Assembly (NCBI GenBank): GCA_030770425.1
Contig: JASJFT010000059.1
Coordinates: 1 to 64,000, forward strand
From: Darksidea phi
Lineage: Eukaryota; Ascomycota; Dothideomycetes; Pleosporales; Lentitheciaceae
Reading direction: 5' to 3'
DNA length: 64,000 bases
Position numbers and translations under genes: made by a program. The notes under the pieces were generated by a model. The model had not been told where the DNA came from and did not search any database. It saw nothing but the letters and a program-made list of their open reading frames with translations. Shown one piece after another: positions 24,603 through 36,303 of this stretch (its first letter is position 1; each line of letters opens with the position of its first letter).

Positions 24603-26904
24603 ATGAAAAGCGAGATGAACCGTAAGTTTCCAATGTCCACATCGTTAAGCATATCACTTATAGATGGCACAGAAGTCACAAAGGGCGCCCTTGATGGTAT
24701 CAGCACAACTACATCACTAGAGAGTCTTCAAAGTGATGAACAGCGTCTGGTACTCGACACAGTAGCCCAGGTCCGAAAATGTGGGCTCGAAGGTATCCTA
24801 GCGCTTCCCCAACTCGTAGTGTGCGGGGACCAGTCAGCGGGCAAAAGTTCTGTTCTGGAGGCTCTTACCGAAATCCCCTTTCCACGAAATGACGAGCTGT
24901 GTACTCGATTTGCCACGGAAATCATGATGCGTCGCTCGACTGTTGACTCTCTCACGATCAAGGTTATCCCTGACAGTACACGGCCAGCCTCAGAAAGACA
25001 GTCTATTGAAGCATTCAAGGCGTCCATCACGGATTTCGACGAGCTTCCGGAAATCATGGACAAAGCCATGGAAGTTATGGGAATCGGGAACGTCGGCACT
25101 CCATCCAGTGCCTTTGCTCGTGACGTTCTTAGCGTCGAAATCGAAGGGCCAACTCGACCTCAACTCACGCTCGTTGATCTTCCCGGTCTCATTCAGAACG
25201 AAACCAAAGGCATCACAAAGGCCGATGTGGAGCTTGTCAAAGAGATCACAGACCAATACATCTCTCAGTCTCGTACGATATGCCTAGCAGTAGTCTCTGC
25301 CACGAATGACTACGCCAACCAAGGAATTCTGAGCAAAGTCAGAACAGTTGATCCTGAGGGAGAGCGCACCCTTGGGATCATCACCAAACCAGACAGACTT
25401 CCTTCGGGTTCCGGAACCGAGAGTGCCTACATCAACCTAGCACGCAATCAAGATATCTTCTTCAAGCTAGGTTGGCATGTCGTTAAGAACAGAAGTTTTG
25501 AAGAAGGAGATTGCTCGTTCATTGAACGTAACTCATCTGAGCTGTCTTACTTTCGCAATTCGAACTTCAAGTGTCTACCGAAGGAAAGCGTGGGAGTTGA
25601 TTCTTTGCGAGAGCGGCTCAGCCGTCTGCTTTTCGAGCACGTCAAGCAAGAGCTCCCCAAGCTGCACGGTGACCTCAACAAAGCACTAGAGGACTCACAA
25701 GATCAAATGGCTGCGCTGGGACATCGCAGGTCTACACCTGATGACTGTAAAGAATACTTAACCCGACTCAGTCTCGATTTCCATAGAGTTTGTGCGGCTG
25801 CAATTGAAGGACACTATGAGGGAGCCTACTTCAAATACGACACCAACGAATCATTTTCTCCTGGATCGCGGGTTTCCGTCCGTCGGCTTCGAGCAACAGT
25901 CCAAAAGATGAATTCTGCATTCTCAGACCATCTTCGAAAACAGGGGCATACCTATGACATCGACAGATCAGACGCCCCTCGAGCACAGGACGTTGACCTG
26001 AGTACCCACGTTCCACCTCCGTCACAGAAACCGGTGCACCTGTCCCGAAACGAAGCCCTCAGTTGGGTCAGCAATGTTGTTGCTCGAAACCGTGGAAGAG
26101 AGCTCCCCGGAAATTTCAATCCGCTCCTTGTTGGGGAGTTGTTTTGGCAACAGTCTGTAAGGTGGCCGGAATTGGCCGCTGCTCACATGGAAGATGTTGG
26201 GGATACATGTCGCAAGTTCCTCACAGACCTCCTCGATGACATGTGTCCTAAGGATGTGGTTGCACGCTTGTGGTCCTTCCACATTGAGGAAGCCCTAAAG
26301 CTGAGGAATGAGTCGGCTTCGGCAGAGCTCAGGCGCATCATCGAAGATCATAAGGGCTATCCAATCAACTACAACCACTATTACACAGACATCGTGAAGC
26401 GCTGCGAACTGGAGCGCGAACGGGCTCTTCTCACTACGTCTGTGGAATCTGCGACGAGCCATACACTCCTTCCAGGCTGCCAGTCCGACCATACATCTGC
26501 GAAAGTCGACGTTAACACTATTTTGGACAGTTTAGTCCGAGCCTCGGACCCAGATATGGAGGTTCGCAGCTGTGAGGAGGCCCTTGACAGACTTCATGCA
26601 ATTTACAAGGTCAGTCAATGACAATTTTGTGTAATTCACGCGGCTTACGTGATGTTCATAGGTTTCTCAGAAGACGTTCGTTGCAAATGTCACCATTCAA
26701 ATCGTAGAACGTCATATTGTTCGAGGCCTTGAAAGTATCTTTTCCCCGGTCTTCGTCAGCGGGTTATCAGAGGCGGATTTGGAAAGCATTGCATCGGAGC
26801 CCGCGTCCTGCAAGCGGCAGAGGGTCTTTTTCCAGGATCGAATTGAAAAGCTGAAAAACGGTCATGACATTCTTCGTCGGGTTATGAAGAGCACAATTAC
26901 GTAG
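24603..26904 (+). CDS. Mx-like dynamin-family GTPase
   Basis: Three exons (24603-24621, 24664-26609, 26662-26904) give 735 residues. The first 42-nt intron has a GTAAGT donor and TATAG acceptor; without it the frame is open back to 24483, so the exact start is uncertain. The GTPase domain has P-loop GDQSAGKSS (61-69), switch motif DLPG and TKPD. A stalk region follows, and the last exon encodes the GTPase effector domain (QIVERHIVRGLESIFSP). There is no PH domain or proline-rich tail, as in Mx/Vps1-like fungal dynamins. Such proteins assemble on membranes and remodel or sever them; in fungi many paralogues of unknown role exist. All key residues are present and it looks functional. Its neighbours are remnants of patatin and NB-ARC genes. 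Confidence 0.93.
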
Positions 26905-28017
26905 ATTAGATATATCGAATTCTTCTATCGAATTGTACTCCCTACTTATCGACTGGTAGACGAGATAACTTATATCTACTCGTAACGGAACAACCGCCGT
27001 AGCGTAATAAAGTCCATCTACCTGTTTAAAAGCTTATATAATTTAAGAGTTTATTTAATCTAAAGGTCTATTTAATTTAGATTTATATAGTAGTGGTAGA
27101 GATATTTAGAAATAGCTAGCTTTTTAGCTCCTAAACTCTATATCTTAAAATATCTCTATAACTACTAGCCTATACGCTCTAAGATTTTAACAAGAGCTAT
27201 ATTATATATATAGGAGCTTATATTTAAAGTTTTAGAAATAACTATATAGTAGTTGTTAAGATATTTAAGATTGAAATTCGGGGTTTTTGGTGTATTTTGG
27301 CGTTCGCAGCTCACTTAGTAACCACGTTAGTGGTAATACATGCTAGAACAAAGTAAAAATAGACGAACCCACGCTTTCGAATGCTTCAAGCAAGATGTGG
27401 CCCCACAGAAGCAGTAATGCAGTGAACACATGCCTCCCCTTCCCTCTTAGACTTCGGCCAGCTTACTGCAATTACGTGAGACGCAATTTAAGCAGCGACG
27501 AGTGCAGTCAGGATACGTAGTGCAAGTGATGCTGCATCTGTAGTTAATGGCTCCTGCGTTATGAACGAGGGTATTTGGGGCCGAAATCATGACCGTTATC
27601 AGCGTTGAAAATGTACAAACAATCTAAGGCGAACCTTCATGTCATGTGAAATGCGGGAGGATCAGATATCTGAGACTATGTTTAAATGCGCTGCAGGTTG
27701 GTAGCTTCAGAAGGTAAAGATGCTATACATGTACATGTAGCGCATTGGTTGCACATCTACGTGTTCAAGTTCTCTTGCTTTGCACGGACGTACTACCAGT
27801 CCTGAGGCCTTACATTTGACTTCACGAACAGTCGATGGAAAACATGCCCTCGGCCCACCAGCACAGAAAGAAATGAAAGATCTACCATATAGACTTAAAC
27901 AACAGCTTTGAAGAGAGACGGAAAATGATCGCCTGCCTACCCGAAAAAAGCTCTTCGAAGCTACCCATCACCTAGTTCGCCGATATCTTTCGTTTTGCAT
28001 GTTGTAACGCATAAAGC
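26905..28017. repeat. Intergenic with AT-rich MITE remnant
   Basis: About 27010-27325 is AT-rich and contains an internal inverted repeat (27088-27178: a TAGTGGTAGAGATATTTA-like arm and its complement). The end at about 27245-27325 matches the right arm of the 3828-4251 element, with G where that copy has A at several sites, so it is a less mutated relative. The remaining sequence to 28017 shows no gene. Confidence 0.5.
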
Positions 28018-29508
28018 TTAGAGAGCCGTCTCCGCTGTTCCCTGTTCCGGAAGAACGTCCTCACGTCGAAGCTCCAGCCACGTTGCAAGAGGAGGCGCAG
28101 GCTGAAAGTCTTTCGGTCGATGCTTTCTCCAATTTGTCCCCCACTGTGTCAAGTCCAAGCACCAATTCTCATCGATCACTCGCTCGACATCCCAAAGCTC
28201 ACCTGGATCAAAGTTACACTGAACCATCGACTTTCCTTGGACGATATCGGCTACCACTTCTGGAAACCCTTCCCATTTATAACACCTGTGCTTCCTACGA
28301 GCGGAGGAGGAAGGCATTGGTATCAACCCCCGAATGTAGCACTCGTCCAATGCGCTCTGCCAAGCAGCATCGCGCTGCACAATCTCGAAGACCTGTGAGG
28401 TTTTGCCTAAGATAGGGTTGCCATCTAGTACAAGGGTAAAGGCGTTAGAAGGCATCCCGGAAAAGGGTAGAATAAGGGCTTCTTGGATCCACGGCTTGAT
28501 TGAATCGGTGATCCTGGAGGCTGGCAAACAGTCCGTTTGGTACCTACAATAACTATGCTGCTCATTACCGAATACGTCTTGCAGCTGATCTAATCCTTTC
28601 GGGAAAACGTTACGCCAGAGGTTGACAACGCGCTCAATGCGAAGGCGGGGGTTCTCCTGACAGAATGGTATGAGACCTTCTGCGTGACATTCGGCGTGCG
28701 CGACCGATACGCGATCTTCCAACAAAGTGATATTGCGCACTTTTTGCCGCATGATTGGGGGCAAAGATTGGAGGAAGTGAATAGCCACGGATGCTGCCGA
28801 GAGCCGGTACTTCTCACGCTTCCAGTATCGGACGAACGAGGATCTGTGATGTAGTACCTCGGGCGCACCATCGATGTCTTCTTTGGTGGGGATGTCCCAT
28901 GGCATGGGCTGCCAGCCAAGTAGCTCGAAAAGATCCAAGCTGCTATCGTCCCCCAGCCACATAACGTTCGCAGAGAAAGTACTCGCAAAGTTAGGATGCT
29001 GCGAGAGGCAACCCAGCAATGCATCGTGGTAGTATCGATAAGTGGACGGAGCCGTATCCCAGTCCTGCGCAACCAGCCTACGAAGACCGCCAAGCTCATG
29101 CAAGTTGCTTAAGATTTGCGAGATGTGGGGGTCATTGAGCTCAGCAAGTTCGGCAGCCATCGATGGGATCCATTGCGCCGTCACAGAGAGCATGCTCTGT
29201 TTTGCCCTTTCGAGCTTGCAGAATAATTCGTTGAAGCGTCCCACTCTCTCTCTTAACTCTTCTGAGTAATACGTGGAGAACGTAATCGTGCGAAGTTTTA
29301 TATTTTCCATTTCGGCGGCCACCTGCTTACAGGTGTATATCAGTGAAATGTGGTTCGTCTTTCCGCCTTTGGCTATCAAATTCCCTGATTCAAGGTTGTA
29401 CATATACCCCCCTTCGATCGCGACGTAGTGCTCGTAAATAAAGTCACGCAGCTCTTGGGCGAGACCGAGGAAGTGCGTGCGCGGGTAGATGATGTTCGCC
29501 GAAGTCAT
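28018..29508 (-). CDS. F-box-like hypothetical protein
   Basis: A single open frame of 496 residues, intronless. The N-terminus FLGLAQELRDFIYEHYV resembles the degenerate F-box-like start (L-P-x-E-L-R-x-x-I-Y) shared by many Dothideomycete hypothetical proteins. No leucine-rich repeats or catalytic motif follow, and no signal peptide or membrane segment is visible. If the F-box-like element is real, a substrate-receptor role in SCF ubiquitin ligases is possible, but most members of this group are uncharacterised. The upstream 130 bp contains T- and A-rich tracts. No sign of decay was seen. Confidence 0.72.
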   Translation of the reverse strand: MTSANIIYPRTHFLGLAQELRDFIYEHYVAIEGGYMYNLESGNLIAKGGKTNHISLIYTCKQVAAEMENIKLRTITFSTYYSEELRERVGRFNELFCKLERAKQSMLSVTAQWIPSMAAELAELNDPHISQILSNLHELGGLRRLVAQDWDTAPSTYRYYHDALLGCLSQHPNFASTFSANVMWLGDDSSLDLFELLGWQPMPWDIPTKEDIDGAPEVLHHRSSFVRYWKREKYRLSAASVAIHFLQSLPPIMRQKVRNITLLEDRVSVAHAECHAEGLIPFCQENPRLRIERVVNLWRNVFPKGLDQLQDVFGNEQHSYCRYQTDCLPASRITDSIKPWIQEALILPFSGMPSNAFTLVLDGNPILGKTSQVFEIVQRDAAWQSALDECYIRGLIPMPSSSARRKHRCYKWEGFPEVVADIVQGKSMVQCNFDPGELWDVERVIDENWCLDLTQWGTNWRKHRPKDFQPAPPLATWLELRREDVLPEQGTAETAL

Positions 29509-30650
29509 ACTGGCCGTAGTGGTTGTTAAGTCGATGGACGAAAGGAACTATGATAAAATTCTATTTTAATGAGTCGGGTGAAGGAGGGTCGGGGAAAGAG
29601 TCGATGAGGTGGAGTTGAGAAGTTCCCCATATTGATAGGCAGCAACCCGCACGTGACGGTAGGTGTGGGTCATGGCGCGGGGTAACCGTGGAACGGAAGC
29701 TTACAGCCCAACAAGACGTTACGATATTTGAGACTTCAAGTCGGACACAAAATCTGCCATACAGAAGCTATATACATCGCATAGAAACTGCAGTCCGTTT
29801 ATGGCCCGTGGGCGATGAGCGCTCACGCAATTAGATACTAGATTGCCGCTTCGCGATCGCGCCGAGGTTGTAAATTTGAGGGTACGAACTAGGAGCAATC
29901 ACGGGATAGTAGCGCCTCTGATGTAAAAAAACCCCCCGGTAATAATGCCCTGTCCGCCATTAGCTTAAACCGAGGGGCACGGGGTTTATAATCCTTTTCC
30001 AAGGGGTTTCAATGTCTAATGTCTTAAACGTAAGATTGCGTTATTGATACCCCTCTAAGTCAGCTACGTTGACTTTGTACGCAGATCCAAACGTGTTAAG
30101 TGCAACCCCAATGCCTACCACGCCCCTTACATGTGCCCGGCATAGTCTGGTTGCCGGGTTAGCGCGTGCGGAACGAGCAGCAACCTAAAAATATTCGCAT
30201 ATAATGCCAAGGCCTCAATCTGCAAGTTGTTTAAGGCTGCATAGTGCCAAAAATGTCGCAAATGGCACGCATGAGGGACGAAATTTTATGTAGCGGAGCC
30301 TCTCTTCTACATCAGTCAAATAATCAAATAATCAAATAAGAACTAGGACGGACCCAACTCACCCTGTGAAGCGAGCCGAAACTCGCAAACACAAGCCTAA
30401 CAACAGCCGAGACGAAAATTAGAACTAAATACATGGTTTATCGCAAGGAGGCAGAAAGAAGAGTAAGAGTAAGTGGTTACTTGTTGCCCGAAGACGTTCG
30501 ATTGTGATAACAATCGGAATATGGGTTGTGCGGAGCGCAGTTGTCGTCCCCCATGCAGATGCGGTGCCTGCCTATGACATTACACAGCTATGCGGATCTG
30601 CTAGTTCTACGCCTAGCTATGATGATGATTGGTAAGCGCGTAGAAGTATG
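29509..30650. other. Intergenic, no supported gene
   Basis: No coding region was recognised. A run of A and C residues (about 29924-29940) is followed by G/T-rich sequence. The stretch ends at the left border of the MITE at 30651. Confidence 0.5.
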
Positions 30651-30906
30651 CACCGGGTTCGGCAATAATTCGTGCACGAATTTCCCTTAGATTAGGTCAG
30701 CCCCCTCAGAGGCTCATAAACACAGCAACTCTAAGAAATCGCAACAGATTTTTTCAAAATAGTAGTAATCGATTCGCCTCATCGCCTTACGTACTGTAGT
30801 CGCCTAAAAAGGAGCGAAAAAATTGATTGTGACGGTGGATTTGGGGTATTTTCCTGCTGACCTAATCTAAGGGAAATTCGTGCACGAATTATTGCCGGAC
30901 CTGGTG
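30651..30906. mobile_element. 256-bp MITE with 50-bp inverted repeats and 5-bp target duplication
   Basis: The ends 30651-30700 and 30857-30906 are inverted repeats of each other with only two differences over 50 bp. Each end includes the palindrome AATTCGTGCACGAATT. The element is flanked on both sides by GTATG (30646-30650 and 30907-30911), a likely target-site duplication. A TA duplication with slightly longer arms cannot be excluded. The 156-bp centre has no ORF. It lies inside a pogo-type transposase gene and truncates it. Confidence 0.8.
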
Positions 30907-31373
30907 GTATGCATAGTAGTGTTACTAATCTGAACCGCGTCAGGCTGTTGAGCCAGCTTCCTGACTAGCTCTACTGGCTTAGCTCGAGCGCGCTGGAATT
31001 TTGGTTTAGCCCTGAGCCAGCGTTCTGCCCAGTGTTTACCACATTTTGGAGGTGCCGTCGCCGCTGTGAGCGTCCTCCAATATCGCGTTGCCACGAGCCT
31101 TTGATGGATACCAAAACCTATATCATCGACGAAACTGATATAAACGTACAGCGCGCGATCTTGCTCCTCCGTAAGTAAACTGTTTGTTGGTGACCGCCTT
31201 TGCTTTGTATCACCGCCTTTATACGCTCGGTATAGTCGTTGATAGGGTAAGTCAAAGTTTCTTGTGTACGCCTTGACGTTCGGATTTGGCAGTTTTTGAA
31301 GTTTAATAACCGCGAGGCGAATCTTATCACAGCTAGCGGTATATTGGATGGCTGAAGAATTTTTATTTGCCAT
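30867..31373 (-). pseudogene. pogo-type transposase, N-terminal part, cut by a MITE
   Basis: The 168-residue frame has the architecture of the DNA-binding half of pogo-superfamily (Tc1/mariner) transposases: an N-terminal helix-turn-helix (KIRLAVIKLQKL...LPYQRLYRAYKG) and a CENP-B-type helix-turn-helix (LTEEQDRALYVYI...GKHWAERWLRAKP). The DDE catalytic half is missing, and the last dozen residues are encoded by the right inverted repeat of the MITE at 30651-30906, so insertion of that element ended the frame. The sequence left of the MITE does not restore a recognisable DDE domain. The family differs from the other two pogo relics in the window. Confidence 0.72.
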
Positions 31374-31417
31374 AGTAAAATGTATAGGGAGCTGAGACAG
31401 GTGAGCTTGGTGGTATG

Positions 31418-31471
31418 ATATCGTTGAGCTATGAAATATCGTTGAGCTATGAAATATCGTTGAGCTAGGAG
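31418..31471. repeat. Short tandem repeat, ~19-bp unit
   Basis: The unit ATATCGTTGAGCTATGAA is repeated about 2.7 times just upstream of the pogo transposase start. It could be part of the 5' subterminal region of that transposon. The function is unknown. Confidence 0.6.
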
Positions 31472-31541
31472 GCTCGTACCTTGTACGGGCTAGAAGCGAA
31501 GCGAAACTAATTTGGTGCTAACCAAATCCGGAAGGGACCGG

Positions 31542-31990
31542 TTACTTCGAGACGGTGATTCTGTTCGTGCTGACATAGGCCGCAGCCTGTGCGATCGCTA
31601 ATGGCAGGCATTCTAGGCCGGCGACAAGCTGCTTGATCGCGCCATCGTCGGTGCGACAGTTTGGGCCAGTGACGTCGTTAAAAATGTCACTGCCTCGTCC
31701 TCGCTCATCTTGCCAACCTCGAGCACGTTATTACCAACCAACGACCCTGCCACCTCCCCACACCGGCTAGTGAACAACGTCGCCCCATTATCGTTTTCCG
31801 GTAAAAAGTCGACCATTCCGTTAGACAAGCCTGACCCAAATATCATACCTATGTCGTCTGCATTGTCGACGATCAGCAACCATTTGCCGGCCGACTGATC
31901 GCTAAGGTGCTGTTTCACCAGCAATTTCACATCTTGCTCATCGTCTGCCGCCTATTGTCATTCCAGTCGCCTCAGAGATGGCTCCCTCTA
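31542..31990 (-). pseudogene. NB-ARC (NLR-type) ATPase fragment
   Basis: On the minus strand a 105-residue frame contains WLLIVDNADD (kinase-2/Walker B region of NB-ARC domains) and GATLFTSR (kinase-3a). After a one-base frameshift near 31650 the homology continues as AIKQLVAGLECLPLAIAQAAAYV, the GLPLA-type motif, to a stop at 31542. Upstream, in frame, stop codons interrupt the region that would lead to the P-loop, which is absent. In fungi this domain is the switch of NLR proteins involved in nonself recognition and programmed cell death. This copy cannot be functional. Confidence 0.78.
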
Positions 31991-32594
31991 ATACAGACTT
32001 GCTCCTAAGATGCGAGCCGTCCGCGGCGAAGAACTCAACCACCTCAGGTTCAATGAGCTCTTGCAACGTCCAGCCGCGCGTGAACTATCGACTATTCCTG
32101 AGCAGGTCCGGATTAGGGGTGGAGCTCGGGACAAATCGGAAGTCAGGTTGAGTTCCAGCACAACCAACTGTAGGTAATAGATGCTCAGCGTCCTGTTGTC
32201 GTTGCAAGGCTTTTTTTTATGGATTATATGTCCCTTTATTGGGCATTCTGATTCAGATTTGGCGGTGCAGTGGAGAAGTTCTATTGTGCTCCATAAATGG
32301 GTTGAGTGCTTGTAAAGGCGTAATGGTCACATCACAATCGTAATTTTGCTAATAACCGTGATGGGGAAGATGGAGAATTGACTATTATATATGGCATTCA
32401 TGTGCAGTAGCAGTATCTGAGGTGCGTTCTTAATTTACGATGCGCCAAAGTCGAAGTACCTGCTGGTTTGTCTCAATGCAGGGGTGTCTCGTGGGACAGG
32501 GAGAGGTTACTTCTACTCCTCGTCTCTTGTTCTTGTAATGACTCCAACTTAATCGCCTTTCAATGCCGCAATCTTCACGTTGATACCCCAGCCT
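31991..32594. other. Intergenic, no supported gene
   Basis: No coding or repeat signal was recognised apart from decayed sequence leading into the NB-ARC fragment and a T8 run near 32211. It includes the 3' region of the next gene. Confidence 0.45.
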
Positions 32595-32990
32595 TTAGAC
32601 TGTAGTTCCATCTTGCAGAAACCACTGCAGCCGACCTGGTTGCGAAGTCTCCACACCAATACTCGGCTTCACAACAAATGAGGCCACAGTCTTGCGCGGC
32701 GTAGATCCACCCTCAGTAGACAAATAGACAGCGGTCACATCGCTGTCCTCCGTGTGCTCCTCGATAATAGCGAAGTACTTGGCCTCCTGCAGGGTCTGGT
32801 ACTCGAAGCCCTCGGCGATGTTTAGCTCGACGGAGCCAAACTTGGTGTGGTCGAATTTGCCGTTCTCACAGGCACAGCCGATGGCCGACTTTTCGCCGAC
32901 CCAGTCGGGCGTGACGATAATTTTTAGGGTGATGATGTTGGCGACGCAGGTGCCAAGTTCGCCGCGGACGGTTGGTGCGCCTAGAGACAT
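32595..32990 (-). CDS. Small hypothetical protein, 131 aa
   Basis: A single intronless frame of 131 residues (MSLGAPTVRGELGTCVANII...). It has no signal peptide, membrane segment or known motif. Alternating hydrophobic and polar residues (for example ITLKIIVTPDWV, VASFVVKPS) suggest a beta-rich fold. The frame is flanked by ordinary sequence with a good codon pattern, and it is much longer than chance frames nearby on its strand. A lineage-specific protein is likely. I do not recognise it. Confidence 0.55.
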   Translation of the reverse strand: MSLGAPTVRGELGTCVANIITLKIIVTPDWVGEKSAIGCACENGKFDHTKFGSVELNIAEGFEYQTLQEAKYFAIIEEHTEDSDVTAVYLSTEGGSTPRKTVASFVVKPSIGVETSQPGRLQWFLQDGTTV

Positions 32991-35979
32991 TGGTGATTCG
33001 GTGGTGTGATGAATTGAGTTAATGGTATTGGAAAATGATTGAATAGTTGAAGTATTGACCCAATGATGCTTGATGTTCTTGTTGCTTCAAAGCAGAGGGA
33101 GGTACCTCTCTTATTTATACACAATCTAGCAGGTCCTAGCCAGCTTAACTGTTCGTCAATTATTTCACAGCTGAACATTGAAGATCTCACTCAGCTGCTG
33201 CAACTCACACAGCGCAAGCGAGGTGGCTTGAAGATGTTCACCGAACAGTGACGTGGTAAAAGACTTCAGGTGCACAGTGTCCAGCGGTGTGCTGAAGCTA
33301 GATCTCTACAAACCATACCATTCTTGTAAGTCCGCTGTCACCTGAAGATATTCGACTGGATCGTGTGATCATGCACTAACCACTAGAAAGGACGGAACAT
33401 GGCGACAAATCCGCTAATGTCGCAGTATGCTGTTCAGTCTAGTAGTTCCGGCCAACCCAAAGAAGGAAGCAATTCTCGTACGGTCCGGGTGGCCTATAGT
33501 AATAAGAAGATCAGGAACGTGCCGTTCCTAGCTCAACGCCGGATGTGATCCTCGTTGATCAGGCATATGCACAAGTACGCGGTTGCCCGCGATGCGCCAC
33601 AAGCTGAAGACTCCACCTACACCTAGTAGCACTCTCTGAATTTGCCAGCAGCTTCTACCGATGGACATGATTTGATTTGAATCTGCCTGGAGCCACTAAT
33701 GGTTTTACCCTGCGATGAGAAGTCGCCTAGAATATTGGGCTGAAATCAACCCTACTGAGGACTCATTACGCTGCAAGGTGTATCAGGCCCCATCTTCATT
33801 GGATGCGTAGTTCTTGAGGTTGGATTCCTGATACACGAGCTGCACGTTTGTGGCGCAAAGCTGAACGGCACGACCCTAGTTGCGGAAAGTTCTAGACATG
33901 CATCTGCCGAGCATCATACAGCACGGGAATGAGCTGATCTTCGATGTGAAAAGATCAACAGTACTTGATCCTATTTTCAGGCCGTCGAGTCTTCAATGAC
34001 TTGGCGTCTTGAACCTTGTATCGGCAATACTTCCCCATCCACAAGTATCTGGATCTATTCTAGGACTGATATCGGTCGTGGTGAATTTCTGGTGAGGGCG
34101 CACGTGGTCGGAGTGGACGCAAGCCCGGCACGTGCACAGGCCTGAACCGGCGGGGCCGCATAAATGTTGTCAGGTTCAGCTTGTTGATGATTTCGTGGCT
34201 GGAACAATAGGCGAAGACCCAGCACCTCGTTTACGAGGCGATCAATCAACGAGTGCTAGGCTGCAGCTGACTATCTTGAAATGCTCTTCATATCTTGAGC
34301 TGAGATCCGTTCTGAGTTTCTTATCGATGCTTTACAGACCTCACCAGTCACAAGGTCGAACCACCCCTCCACATCCAGAACCTCAGCTTGACAGCTCAGG
34401 CATTGGCTTGCGTCTCAGCTACCCACAATCGCAAAGAGCGGTTTAGCCCGTTTTTCCACCACGCTAACGGCCCGCACTTATGCACCCTCGCTTAAGCAGT
34501 CGGGGAGCACAGACTGGTGGCTTTAGGACAGAGACAGCTGTGGATTGGATTTGCTGAAGTGGCTCTTAACTTCCGCATCCTTCGCCCTCAGCCAGCCACC
34601 AGGCAAATACCAAGGCAGGATGCATGCCATAAAGGTAAGCATAAAGGTCAAGCGACCTCGGCAACGCTTATAGTCTAGAGAGACCTATAGTACATGTTGT
34701 GCCCAGATATCACACGGGCCAAATGTACCAGTGCGACTCGAAATTAAGACGTCTCCGCTTCCCGCTAGTTATCAGCCGTTCAATGCTAGCTTGTGGCGCC
34801 ATACATCTTTGGCAGAGCTGAGCATCACAGGCATGAGGCCAATAGTTATCCAACGACGTAGAAGCGAGATCAGAATCAACAATCCAGGCTTGTACCTGGA
34901 GGTTCGCCGCCGCCCATAGCGTATATAGCACATTGCTTAACGATACGCTAATGGTTAAAGGCTGGCGCCTCATATTCCCTGGAGTCTAGAGCATGCCTTT
35001 GACCGACACTTTCCAGCCAGCCACGCACTTGCCATGTTACAGATTCGCTCGACTGGCCGCCTCTACAGCTGGAGTATATTGATTTCTTATGCGCATGTCG
35101 GTGGAATTACCAGAAGCGCACATAACCATGGCTAGAACTTCCTCGATGGTTACAGAGGCAATTCTGATTGACGGCACAAGTATAAAGTGGACTATCTCCC
35201 CAGGTCCGTCTTCAACTTCAGCAGTCACATCCACGGCTCTCACAGACACTTCTCTTGTCCTTGAAGTTAACATCTTGAATTCCAAACCTACCCAATCAAA
35301 ATCTCATCTAACAGGGAGACGCAAAGCATCGGTAGCAAAAATGACTATTATATGCATAATAGCGTTAGCGCTGCACAGAACGCTATGTGTGTGGACTAAT
35401 AGTCCAGATTGTAGTTCCAACCGTGGGTCTTCCTCCGGAGCTAGTTAACCTTAGTTCTGGGTTTGGATGGGCCTCAAAACTGGTCCCCTAAGGAACAGAT
35501 CTTGGTCGTGGCCGGCTCGATAGGTGTTCGTGGTGGTAACCCAGCGCACCCCCCAATCTTTCTTCTCACATATATCCAGAAAATCCAACAACGCCTCTTT
35601 TGTGTGTGTCTACATTCTGTTATCATCTAGCTGCTCCAGTTCAGAAGCCAACTATGAGATCTGCAGATCATATATCCAACACTATGCTCAAATTGCCTCC
35701 TCAGCAACCCTATGGCCAAGCGGGTCGGCCGCCCTCCCTTCTAGCTTAATCGGAGGAGTTCATCTGCTTCTAACAAGGCTGAAAGAGTGACTCTAGAATA
35801 CGTACTTCTATTTAGAACCTTCTCAGGTGGGGCTGCGCAGCGGGTGGAGCGCGCTAGGAATCTCGGAATAACGCACGATCGTTCAGAAGTACCTTGGGAT
35901 CCTCGTGAAGAAAGAAGAAGTTCCGCATAGGCTGGAGGCCTGGCAAACCTCCTTCCGGTTCTTCGTCGCTCTGATCGTA
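32991..35979. other. 3-kb gene-poor stretch
   Basis: No gene can be supported. A 49-codon ATG frame at 33399-33548 (+) and frames at 34132-34446 (+) and 35089-35448 (+) show no domain, signal peptide or splice support. This may be old, eroded repeat sequence. No tandem array was seen. Confidence 0.4.
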
Positions 35980-35980
35980 G

Positions 35981-36303
35981 GGTATCTTGGCGCAGATGGC
36001 AGATCGCGCGCTTCGTTCTCAGAGATCAAGGGTTTGATTCCCATACCCGCCACCAAGTATATCAATTCGAAGAGGTGTTGATACGCTATCCACCGGTTAG
36101 AATCTAGTGCTAGGAGATCTCTAACAACCTCTTTAATCTCTAGCACACACAGTCTCTCATTAACAGAATTTGGAAAAAGGATATCACCTTGTCGCAAGGA
36201 AATCAGTGCTAGTCAACAGAAGGAACAGATCATAATACGGATTCGCTCCACCTCTTCCCGGGGCACCAAACACTGGATAGCTGAGCAATTCGGCTGATAT
36301 CAG

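Noticed and set aside
35981..36053. Functional tRNA gene
   Set aside because: The A and B boxes are good but the acceptor, anticodon and T stems do not pair properly and no clear anticodon loop exists.
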